From: DATJOJ01 sp035507035
GTDB lineage: Bacteria; Acidobacteriota; Terriglobia; Terriglobales; Acidobacteriaceae
DNA: 64,000 nt
Assembly: GCA_035507035.1 (NCBI GenBank)
Contig: DATJOJ010000042.1
Coordinates: 1-64,000, forward strand
Reading direction: 5' to 3'
The notes under the pieces were generated by a model that was not told the DNA's origin, searched no databases, and saw only the letters and a list, made by a program, of their open reading frames with translations. Positions 52,911 through 59,937 of the stretch are shown here, one piece after another; position 1 is the first letter of the stretch, and the number at the start of each line of letters is the position of its first letter. The position numbers and the translations under genes were made by a program.

Positions 52911-53128
52911 AGAGAGTTCCGCGTCGTTGCCAATACGATACTGCTTTCTTTCAGCTTAACTCTCGCTTAAGTCCCGTGCGCCTCATTCCTCTGACTCGAC
53001 GCCATCAACCAACAGAAATCTTTTGAGCGTACGCCGAGACAAAGTACCGTTCTGGAACCAGCCCTCCCGTCTTAGACCTTCCGTTCCTGCTCCGCCGCTG
53101 CTTACTGGCATCGAGCACACACAATCCA

Positions 53129-53180
53129 AAGGTCTTCTGACCTTGGAGACGTTGGCGAAGCTTTGGCGAAGCAATTGCTT
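53129..53180. promoter_or_regulatory. cluster of repeats upstream of the HTH-only LuxR pair
   Basis: Three elements lie within 52 bases. An inverted repeat AAGGTC-TTCT-GACCTT (53129-53144). Two exact direct copies of TTGGCGAAGC at 53152-53161 and 53163-53172, spaced 11 bases, one helical turn. A perfect 12-base palindrome AAGCAATTGCTT at 53169-53180. They are 68 bases or more before the first HTH gene (53248). The rest of the 337-base divergent gap from 52911 shows no gene that I can support. Confidence 0.45.
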
Positions 53181-53247
53181 TCCTTGAGAGTGCCGGTTGA
53201 ACAAAACGGTCCGGCCGGAATGACCTTCCAGTAGAAGTGGAGGAAAG

Positions 53248-53490
53248 ATGATTGATCTAGCAGCAATGAAAATTACCCCCCGCGACGAACAAGTACTTGG
53301 CCTCTTGGTGCAAGGCTGCAGCAACAAAGAAATCGCGGAACAATTGCACATCAGCCCGCGCACTGTGAAGCAACACCTGCGCACTTTGTTTCTCCGCGCA
53401 GGCATCACTCAAGGCCGCAAACGCGTGAAGCTTGCGACCGCAATCTATCAGAAGGAGCAGGAACAGTCATGCATCCGTGCGATCGGTTAA
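53248..53490 (+). CDS. HTH-only LuxR-type regulator 1
   Basis: An 80-residue protein that is almost entirely a LuxR/FixJ helix-turn-helix: ITPRDEQVLGLLVQGCSNKEIAEQLHISPRTVKQHLRTLFLRAGI. No receiver or other sensor domain is present. The ATG at 53248 is preceded by GGAGG (gtggaggaaag), so the short length is real and not a truncated call. Such proteins (GerE-like) can act as DNA-binding regulators without phosphorylation. Its 3' end overlaps the next HTH gene by 22 nt. Confidence 0.85.
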   Translation: MIDLAAMKITPRDEQVLGLLVQGCSNKEIAEQLHISPRTVKQHLRTLFLRAGITQGRKRVKLATAIYQKEQEQSCIRAIG

Positions 53491-53741
53491 CCAATAAGGA
53501 AGCTCAAGTCGCGACCTTGGTGTGGCAAGGTCTCACCAATCGTGAAATCGCCGACGAGATCGGCACAACGGAACAGGTTGTGAAAAACTACCTGCGCAAT
53601 ACGTTCGACAAGTTGGGGGTCTGGAGCCGGTTGGAACTGGCCCTCTATGTGGCCAGCCACGGCGGTAAGCAATGGCGGGAGTCTCTGTGGCAGTCCGGCA
53701 CAACCATTCCCGCGCCCGCCGGCATACCACAGCCGGTCTAG
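53469..53741 (+). CDS. HTH-only LuxR-type regulator 2
   Basis: A 90-residue second LuxR HTH protein: LTNKEAQVATLVWQGLTNREIADEIGTTEQVVKNYLRNTFDKLGVWSRLELALYVASHGG, then a Pro-rich tail. Its HTH is closer to those of the pseudo-receiver regulators at 57.7 and 59.9 kb (VKNYLFRxFxKLGVSxRVE) than to its overlapping neighbour. The ATG at 53469 lies within the end of the previous gene, with aggagcaggaac before it. The pair may form homo- or heterodimers. Confidence 0.85.
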   Translation: MHPCDRLTNKEAQVATLVWQGLTNREIADEIGTTEQVVKNYLRNTFDKLGVWSRLELALYVASHGGKQWRESLWQSGTTIPAPAGIPQPV

Positions 53742-54081
53742 CGCGAGCCTTCGAGGCGTGAAGACGCGGCATGCCAACACGCACCGGAAGAGCTTGCTGC
53801 TCTTGGTTTTCATCCGGTTATTCACAGTCATGTAAGCGGGAGAAATCGCGCTCTTTGTGGAAAGCCGTGGTCATTCCACCGCAAATCTCCGCTTGCGTGC
53901 GGTGGGTCAGCCCCCGGAACTCGTTCATGTGCACCGATTGTGAGGCACCGGGCTGTGGAGACGAGGTATGTGATAGAAAAAACAACGAACTGCCAGTTGG
54001 CTTTAGGCGTTGACGATTGCCACGGCGTTCAGGTACATACCCCCGATTGGCAATTTATAACCTCCGCGTTCCGGAAAAGAT
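53742..54081. other. gene-free stretch before the lone receiver gene
   Basis: 340 bases without a supportable gene. TTGACG (54010-54015) and TACATA (54034-54039), 18 bases apart, make a plausible promoter for the receiver gene starting at 54082. I see no hairpin with a T-run for the end of the HTH pair. Short open frames here have no ribosome binding site or protein-like composition. Confidence 0.4.
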
Positions 54082-54561
54082 ATGGATGCCGATGTAAGAG
54101 CGTTGGCTTTCGCCACAAAACGCCGCAGTGCCACCGTTTTGGTAGTAGACGATTCTCCTGAAATCCGCCGCTTTCTGACGCTCGCGTTGGAAATCGATCA
54201 TTACAACGTCGAGACCGCCGACAGCGGCGAAGAAGCGGCCGAACGTCTGCGCGACGGCTCGAATGCATCGATTATCCTGCTGGATTTGCAAATGCCCGGC
54301 ATGAACGGACTCGAGACTCTGCGCCTGTTGCGCCAAATGCGTCCGAACATAAAAGTGATTATGTGTTCCGCCGTCGATGACCCGGATACAATGCAGGAAG
54401 CCGCGAGATTGGGAGCCCAGGCGTATTTGGTCAAACCGATTCAGCACCTATATCTTTCAGCGGCCATTGAACGGTGCTTACAGGGAGTAACGGTCATTTC
54501 AGACTGCAACTTGAAGGCAGAGGTTCTAGCTATGGTGCCGGCTTCCTTGCGGCCCAACTGA
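54082..54561 (+). CDS. stand-alone receiver-domain protein
   Basis: 159 residues: an 18-residue head, then a canonical CheY-like receiver with VVDDSPEIRRF, phosphoacceptor Asp in IILLDLQMPGMNGL, Ser/Thr-type switch in VIMCSAVDD and Lys in YLVKPIQ. The 30-residue tail is not a recognised output domain. Such proteins act in phosphorelays or by protein contact. No kinase is adjacent. It converges with the tandem PilZ gene 9 nt away. Confidence 0.9.
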   Translation: MDADVRALAFATKRRSATVLVVDDSPEIRRFLTLALEIDHYNVETADSGEEAAERLRDGSNASIILLDLQMPGMNGLETLRLLRQMRPNIKVIMCSAVDDPDTMQEAARLGAQAYLVKPIQHLYLSAAIERCLQGVTVISDCNLKAEVLAMVPASLRPN

Positions 54562-54570
54562 AATCTCTTT

Positions 54571-55221
54571 TCATATCGGAAGGCGCGAAAGACTGCCGAG
54601 AAACTTCCTCAGTTCGGCCAATTCCATCTCCCCAACATCTACGAAGCTGATCCCGTTGCCGAAGCCTGGGGCTAAACTGACTGCTTTGCCATTGATCCAA
54701 AGCTTCGTATCTCCTACCCACAAGCCGAGCCGCACGCTGGTTCCCACCGTTAGAGGCGTAGACATCTCTACAAAACATCCGCCCAAGCTTAAGTCCGCCG
54801 TGCGGGCCCGAATCGGAGTGGCTTGCCCGTTGGGATAGATCTCAACTGAATTCGTCGCCTTTACCCGGGGATGCCGCCGACGGTCCTGAGCATCGCGTAC
54901 GGTCGCATCCACAGTGGCCAACGGCAAGGGGAAATCCCACAACGGCTTTTCTGGGGATAAGTTGAAAAGGCCCACGTGTCCGGCTTTTGGAGTTCCTGGG
55001 GGCCCTGCCCATTGCACCCGAAAATGGCCCTTGTTCTGGCCATAGGTTACACCGACAATCTCTTCGGCCTTTAGCTGCGCCTTCACGCCGTTAAGTTCGG
55101 CGCCATGGCGGCTGACATTGACGGTATTGACCTTCTCGCTGAAGATCTGTCCACTGCTATCCGTCCCGAAGATCCGGACAGGTACTGTAATTTCCTTGCG
55201 GGGCTCGCGCCGTTTGCCCAT
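54571..55221 (-). CDS. tandem PilZ-domain protein
   Basis: 216 residues containing two PilZ-like barrels. The first has RREPR (RxxxR) and NVSRHG (NxSxxG); the second has RRRHPR and DLSLGGCFVEM (DxSxxG). Both therefore keep the residues used by PilZ domains to bind c-di-GMP, which is uncommon in one short protein. There is no signal peptide, membrane segment or output domain, so it is probably a cytoplasmic receptor that acts by binding another protein. A diguanylate cyclase is encoded 1.3 kb away. Confidence 0.85.
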   Translation of the reverse strand: MGKRREPRKEITVPVRIFGTDSSGQIFSEKVNTVNVSRHGAELNGVKAQLKAEEIVGVTYGQNKGHFRVQWAGPPGTPKAGHVGLFNLSPEKPLWDFPLPLATVDATVRDAQDRRRHPRVKATNSVEIYPNGQATPIRARTADLSLGGCFVEMSTPLTVGTSVRLGLWVGDTKLWINGKAVSLAPGFGNGISFVDVGEMELAELRKFLGSLSRLPI

Positions 55222-55494
55222 AGTGCTGTCCCGCTATGCCGTTAAAGGTAGGGGCTCAGGACAGCTGATTCTAATTCAAATCAGCCGATTGGCCCTAGTA
55301 CCCCGAATTGTCACCATTGACATCCCCTAAGCACTGGGAAAGCTGCAAAGGATTGCATGGCGCTTGGCTCGCGGTCGCCTTGCTTCTTGTATAACAAGTA
55401 TTTACCGCTCCTGTCACGGTATCTCAATTGCTTGCCACATTGCGCCACCCCCTTTGGCAGGCCATCCTCCGGCCGATGCCGCTCCGAGGCTTAG

Positions 55495-55902
55495 ATGACG
55501 CACAAGGAAATCTTCTGGATGGCGTGTGATTCGACTGAACAGCTTCGCGCCGAGTACGGGCCATTTCGCACCCGCGCCGAGGCCGAGGCCGAAGCTCGTA
55601 AGCTCGGCTTTGGTTACCTCTTGCGCTATGAGCACTTGATCGAAGGGAATGAGGAGATTCAAGAGGTCCGGTGCATCTTTATCGAGTTGTCCGAAGCCTC
55701 AGCGCTCGATCGCCGCGAAAAACGTTTACATACTCGTTGTGCCACTTGCGGCGAAACCGCGGTACACGAAGAGGGTTGGCGCGCAGAAGTCTGGGCCGAC
55801 ATTCATGAGTTTGAGCACACGCGCCATTTGGTGCGCTTATTCGAACACCTGCCGGCCGAGGGCCTGCGTGAAATCGTAGACTGGCGCGACCGCTGCGCTT
55901 GA
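55495..55902 (+). CDS. hypothetical protein with CxxC motif
   Basis: 135 residues, strongly acidic and basic, with no signal peptide or membrane segment. The ATG at 55495 follows cgaggcttag, an acceptable ribosome binding site. A single CATCG (CxxC) lies after a predicted beta/alpha region; a second Cys pair is absent, and one Cys is at the C-terminus. I do not recognise a family. Composition and codon pattern look like a real gene and not a shadow frame. The 273 bases before it (55222-55494) hold no gene I can support. Confidence 0.65.
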   Translation: MTHKEIFWMACDSTEQLRAEYGPFRTRAEAEAEARKLGFGYLLRYEHLIEGNEEIQEVRCIFIELSEASALDRREKRLHTRCATCGETAVHEEGWRAEVWADIHEFEHTRHLVRLFEHLPAEGLREIVDWRDRCA

Positions 55903-55980
55903 GCCATTAAGGTCAACTCCAAAATCTACAAATTTTCTGCTACTCTGTTGCTCGGTTCAAAGCTTCCGGAATCAAATCCT

Positions 55981-56436
55981 ATGGCGATTTTATCTTTGCT
56001 GGTATTGGCTGCCGTCACTCTGATCGGTGTGATCTGGATCGTTGTATTTCGTTCGGTTTTCACGGTTGACGGCTTGTTCATGTCCCTGATCCTGCTCGCG
56101 ATGTCGGGCATTGTGGGAACGACGGCGCTGTTCGAGCTGAAGCATCGCATCTCGGGCGCCGCTGTCGCAGGCACCAGCGGCAGCAGTATGAGCGCCGGCC
56201 AAATGCAATTTCCCGGTGAGATCGTGCATCGGGGCAAGGTACAAGACGTTGTATTCTACGAGGCCAACGTTGGCCAGCCCAACAAATCCGTCGTCACCTT
56301 GGCTGATGGAAACGCACCGCAAACCCTCGTCGTCGAGGGCGATCTGCGCAACGCACTCCCCATCGGGCAAAAGGTTCGAATCATTTTGCGGAAGGAAGAC
56401 GGACAGAACGTTCTGGTAAACCTCAGTTATTCGTAA
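55981..56436 (+). CDS. small membrane protein, function unknown
   Basis: About 151 residues from the ATG at 55981. Two membrane helices (ILSLLVLAAVTLIGVIWIVVF and FMSLILLAMSGIVGTTALFEL) are followed by a Gly/Ser linker and a soluble beta-rich domain of about 80 residues ending in VNLSYS. The layout (short helical hairpin plus small barrel) is like NfeD-type proteins, but I cannot show homology. A structured intergenic element begins at its stop codon. Confidence 0.65.
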   Translation: MAILSLLVLAAVTLIGVIWIVVFRSVFTVDGLFMSLILLAMSGIVGTTALFELKHRISGAAVAGTSGSSMSAGQMQFPGEIVHRGKVQDVVFYEANVGQPNKSVVTLADGNAPQTLVVEGDLRNALPIGQKVRIILRKEDGQNVLVNLSYS

Positions 56437-56496
56437 CCATAACGCGACTGTCGGTCAGGTTTATCCCCGATGGTTACTAGCGTAACCTTCAGTCGC
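56433..56496 (+). promoter_or_regulatory. interleaved inverted repeats (pseudoknot-capable) before the diguanylate cyclase
   Basis: Two complementary pairs are interleaved. GTAACCAT (56433-56440) pairs with ATGGTTAC (56470-56477), and GCGACTG (56444-56450) pairs with CAGTCGC (56490-56496), which is the order of an H-type pseudoknot. In addition GGTTAC (56472-56477) can form a 6-bp hairpin with a second GTAACC copy (56482-56487) over a TAGC loop, so two folds compete. It begins at the stop of the membrane-protein gene and ends 81 bases before the GGDEF gene. Confidence 0.45.
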
Positions 56497-56577
56497 ACTT
56501 CCGTCTCGCCCCTGCCTCCTCGACCATAGAAAATTCAGATTATTGCCGATAGTTTCCTGTTGAGCCGGAGCCAACCA

Positions 56578-57399
56578 GTGCATAGTGCGGACGTACAAGT
56601 CGCTGCTCCCAGTATGCTGAAGCGGGCGGAGGAGATCCAGCGGCAGATTCAGCAGCTATCCGGCCGCGACCTGCAGCTCTGGTCCATCGGACTGTTAGTG
56701 ATGTTAGTGCTGGCAGCCGGCCTGCTCGCTTTGATACTGCCCAACGTGGTTTGGACCCAACGCTTCATTCATGTCGAGTCAGCTTACCTGCCCCAACTCT
56801 TTTTCGGACTGATCTCTCTCATTTTGCTTTTCAACGTCTATCTGATCGGACAGAAGGTAAATCTCAACCATACGCGCCGGGCGCTAATTAACGAGCTTGT
56901 CTTGAACGAGCGGTTAGAAAGCCTTTCCCTGATCGATCCGTTGACCCAGTTGCTGAATCGTCGTGCGATGAATGAACTCATTCCGCGCGAAGTGGCGAGA
57001 GCTAACCGCCTCGGCAGTCACCTGACGTTCATGACCATGGACTTAAACGGATTCAAGGAGATCAACGGCAAGTACGGAGCGACTGAAGGCAACTTAGTCC
57101 TGATGGAATTTGCCACCCTATTGAAGCGTACCTTTCGAGGCGGCGATCTCATCTTCCGCCAGGGCGGTGATGAATTCTTGGTTGTAATGCCAGACACGAG
57201 CCTGGAAGAAGTGCAACCCCCACTTCAGCGTTTACACCGCGACGTGGAACACTGGAATCTGAACAGCAATAAGCGATACGAATTGTCCTTCGCCTCCGGT
57301 GTTGCACCGTATGCTACTGGCAGCGATTTTTCCGACGTCCTGCGAGCTGTTGACCGCCAGATCTATCGCAAGAAGCACAATCTCGTCCCAGTGTTTTAA
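56578..57399 (+). CDS. membrane diguanylate cyclase (GGDEF)
   Basis: 273 residues from the GTG at 56578, which has GGAG seven bases upstream; a TTG at 56560 is in frame but lacks a ribosome binding site. Two membrane helices (LWSIGLLVMLVLAAGLLALIL and FFGLISLILLFNVYLI) are followed by a GGDEF domain: DPLTQLLNRRAM, MDLNGFKEINGKYG and an intact GGDEF at about 196-200. RGGD lies five residues before it, the RxxD inhibitory site for product feedback. It should make c-di-GMP from two GTP. There is no extracytoplasmic sensor domain. Confidence 0.93.
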   Translation: MHSADVQVAAPSMLKRAEEIQRQIQQLSGRDLQLWSIGLLVMLVLAAGLLALILPNVVWTQRFIHVESAYLPQLFFGLISLILLFNVYLIGQKVNLNHTRRALINELVLNERLESLSLIDPLTQLLNRRAMNELIPREVARANRLGSHLTFMTMDLNGFKEINGKYGATEGNLVLMEFATLLKRTFRGGDLIFRQGGDEFLVVMPDTSLEEVQPPLQRLHRDVEHWNLNSNKRYELSFASGVAPYATGSDFSDVLRAVDRQIYRKKHNLVPVF

Positions 57400-57559
57400 C
57401 TCGGCGTTGAAACGGTTGTGGATGTTTCTTTACGTGATGCTCAAGTATCGATCGCCACTTCGGAACTCCTTGTCCAGCAAGGTTTCCGCAGGTTTGTAGG
57501 GTTTCTAACGTTAGGTACTTCCGAGTAACTCGATCACCTTCCCTAGCACGAAAGTGCCA

Positions 57560-57588
57560 TTTACAATGCCTCATTGTGAGAATAAAGT
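57560..57588 (+). promoter_or_regulatory. promoter with overlapping palindrome for the first pseudo-receiver gene
   Basis: TTTACA (57560-57565) and TAAAGT (57583-57588) are 17 bases apart, a reasonable sigma-70-type promoter. The palindrome ACAATG-CCT-CATTGT (57563-57577) covers the -35 end and the spacer, where a repressor would block RNA polymerase. The surrounding 313-base gap (57400-57712) holds nothing else I can support. Confidence 0.4.
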
Positions 57589-57712
57589 CCCATGACAATA
57601 GTCGCTAGTGGGGCGACGAAAGGGTGGGCGTTCTCCCCTCATGCGTTCTCTTGGCCCGTCTAGTTATTGTTCCAACAAGAGGTCTAACTAAATCAATTCG
57701 GGGAAACCACTC

Positions 57713-58498
57713 GTGGCACATGCAATTAGCTTACCTGAAGTCTCTGAAGTAATACGTGTCCTTGCTGTAGATAGCACTCGTATGAATAGCCAGCTGCTGG
57801 CCAGTGCTTTGGATCGAGACAAGCGCTTCCAAGTCTTGGATTCGACCCCCGACGCCAGCGGCATTATCACTGCCGTAGCCAGCGAAAAACCTGCCGTAGT
57901 CGTCATCAGCGCTGAGATGGAAGGCAATCCTCGCAGGGGATTTGAGGTAGCTCGCGAGATTCACGCCGTCAGCCCGGAAACTGGTATCGTCCTTCTCCTC
58001 GATCTCTCCGAGCGTAGCCATGTTGTGGAAGCCTTTCGCGCCGGTGCCCGCGGCGTTTTCTCTCGTAATGACTCACTGAAATCGCTTGCCAAGTGCATTC
58101 AGTGTGTCAGCCAAGGTCAGGTTTGGGCGAACAGTAAGGAATTGCGTTATCTCCTGGAAGCTCTTGGCGAGGCATTGCCACTCCGAGTCATCGATGCGCG
58201 CGGAGCCGAGCTGTTGTCCCGCCGCGAGCAGGAAGTCGTACGCTGCGTTGCTGAAGGATTGTCGAACCGAGAGATTGCGCAGCGCCTGGGCCTCACAGAG
58301 CACACCGTGAAGAACTACCTCTTCCGAATCTTTGATAAGTTGGGCGTCTCCAAGCGAGTCGAGGTTGTGCTCTATGCCTACAGCTTGGGCGCAACCCCTG
58401 AGATGCCGCAACTGGTCTCCGCTAGCAGGGCGAAAGAAATGCTTCCTCAGGCATCTGCTATGGCCCGAATGGCCCCGGCCGAAAGTCGCTTGGATTAG
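57713..58498 (+). CDS. LuxR-type regulator with phosphoacceptor-less receiver domain, copy 1
   Basis: 261 residues: a receiver-like domain (about 12-135), a linker, a LuxR HTH (LSRREQEVVRCVAEGLSNREIAQRLGLTEHTVKNYLFRIFDKLGVSKR) and a 40-residue tail. Where NarL-type receivers have the phosphorylated Asp after strand 3, this protein has Ser66 (AVVVISAEM). The conserved Lys is Arg118 (GVFSRND), and only one acidic residue (Asp20) remains in the first acidic pocket. It therefore cannot be phosphorylated in the normal way. GTG start at 57713 with cggggaaa upstream. A paralogue lies at 59938 beyond the ExeA-like gene. Confidence 0.88.
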   Translation: MAHAISLPEVSEVIRVLAVDSTRMNSQLLASALDRDKRFQVLDSTPDASGIITAVASEKPAVVVISAEMEGNPRRGFEVAREIHAVSPETGIVLLLDLSERSHVVEAFRAGARGVFSRNDSLKSLAKCIQCVSQGQVWANSKELRYLLEALGEALPLRVIDARGAELLSRREQEVVRCVAEGLSNREIAQRLGLTEHTVKNYLFRIFDKLGVSKRVEVVLYAYSLGATPEMPQLVSASRAKEMLPQASAMARMAPAESRLD

Positions 58499-58530
58499 TC
58501 GAACAAAAGACGCCTTGGTGCGAGGGGGGC

Positions 58531-59580
58531 CTACTCGGCGATTTTGGACCCTTCGGGTTGAGCCGGAGGCTGGGCTTGCTGCTCACGCGGCATTCCTACG
58601 GCGTCTTCTAAAGAACGCTGCCAATTCCTTAATTTCAAAGCCAGTTCCTGCATATAAGCCGCCGCGTCGGCAGGACTCAGAATCTCTCCCACTTGGCTGC
58701 GCATCGCGCCGCCGTCCGTGGCGCGAACCGCGGCTGGCACGGGCTCGGGCTCTAGTCTGTTTGGCGAGGTGAGCTTGGTGATATCGAGGTCGGACTTCAC
58801 CTCTTTTACAACATCCGTATCTATGACCTTTTTCTGCAAAGCGTACGCCAGCGAAAGCGCGTTGAAACAGAAGTTGTTTACATTTCGCGGGATGCCTTCG
58901 GTAAACTCTGCAATCTCATCATAAGCTTCGGGCGTGAAAATGGGGTCGCCCTCGTATCCTGCAATCTTCAAGCGATGCTCGATGTAGTTCTTGACTTCCC
59001 ACGACGGCAAAGCTTCCAAACCATGAAGGATCGAAACTCGCTGGCGGAGTTGTGCGAGCCGCGGGCTGGCCAATTTGTCCGCTAACTCCGGCTGTCCGCA
59101 AAGAATGATATGCATCAGCTTGGCGCGAGGAGTTTCAAAATCCGAAAGCAGCCGCACGGTTTCCAGCACCGATGCATCCAAATTTTGCGCTTCGTCGATG
59201 ACCACAATCATGCGATTGCCGGCCCGTGCTTCTTGGAGCAACCGCCGGTTGAACTCATTGTGCAAGTGGACGAAATCCTGCGTGTCTCCTTCGTAGCCTA
59301 ATTCCGCCAGCAAATAGCGCATGAATTCGCGCGAATTGCATTGCGTCTGAAACATAAATGCCGTCCGCGCCGAACTCCGAAACTTCTCTAATAGATGGAA
59401 CAGGATGGTGGTCTTGCCCATTCCCGGCTTGGCAATCAGGCCCAGAAATCCGCGATTGGCTTCAATGCCATAGTACAGCGACGCAAACGCCTCCCGATGC
59501 GCCGCACTGAGATAGAGAAAGCGCGGATCTGGGGTCACCCCGAAAGGCTGTTCGCGCAATCCGAAGAAACTCAAAAACAT
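58531..59580 (-). CDS. ExeA/GspA-type AAA ATPase
   Basis: 349 residues starting MFLSFFGLREQPFGVTPDPRFLYLSAAHREA, the standard ExeA/MshM opening. Walker A is AKPGMGKT at 50-57, with Ala in place of the usual first Gly. Walker B is MIVVIDEAQNLD near 124-135. The winged region (GIPRNVNNFCFNALSLAYALQKK) is followed by a Pro/Ala-rich tail. Relatives help assemble secretins or act in polysaccharide export (XrtA/PEP-CTERM clusters) and some transposition systems. None of those partners is adjacent; instead it is flanked by two pseudo-receiver LuxR genes. Confidence 0.9.
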   Translation of the reverse strand: MFLSFFGLREQPFGVTPDPRFLYLSAAHREAFASLYYGIEANRGFLGLIAKPGMGKTTILFHLLEKFRSSARTAFMFQTQCNSREFMRYLLAELGYEGDTQDFVHLHNEFNRRLLQEARAGNRMIVVIDEAQNLDASVLETVRLLSDFETPRAKLMHIILCGQPELADKLASPRLAQLRQRVSILHGLEALPSWEVKNYIEHRLKIAGYEGDPIFTPEAYDEIAEFTEGIPRNVNNFCFNALSLAYALQKKVIDTDVVKEVKSDLDITKLTSPNRLEPEPVPAAVRATDGGAMRSQVGEILSPADAAAYMQELALKLRNWQRSLEDAVGMPREQQAQPPAQPEGSKIAE

Positions 59581-59937
59581 GCAAACTCCTGTCTCAACAA
59601 CGCGGTTCCATGGCGACGAGGAGCATGGCCTTAACCGCGACGCCGCGTGATAACCACCTTTATTTCATTGGAATACGGTTAATTCACGCCCCGAGTACAC
59701 TGAATGTTGCCGGGCTGAACTTCGACCAACGTCCACTCTGCTCCTCTAACTTCCCCGCCAACAAGTGGATGAAAGTCATGGAGTCGAGTTTCTGGGGGCT
59801 TCAACCGCGCCGCCGAAAACCCACACTAATTGTACGGAATTCGCCATCCCGCGCCAAATGACTTTGGAAACGGCGGTCGGCCCAGAGACCCAAGACTCCT
59901 TGTCAGTCACATGTTACCCCTATAGAATCTGCCGGAC
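59581..59937. other. divergent intergenic region between ExeA-like and second pseudo-receiver genes
   Basis: 357 bases with no supportable gene. Near the right end TTGTCA (59900-59905) and TATAGA (59921-59926) could be a promoter with a short 15-base spacer. If used, the transcript would begin within a few bases of the TTG start at 59938, giving a leaderless or nearly leaderless message. No strong inverted repeat was seen. Confidence 0.35.

Noticed and set aside
56433..56577. A c-di-GMP (GEMM) riboswitch before the diguanylate cyclase
   Set aside because: The conserved GEMM core and its tetraloop receptor sequence are absent. Only an unclassified structure can be claimed.
57713..58498. Calling this gene an ordinary NarL-family response regulator
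   Set aside because: The phosphoacceptor Asp and conserved Lys are both replaced, so the ordinary phosphorylation model does not apply.
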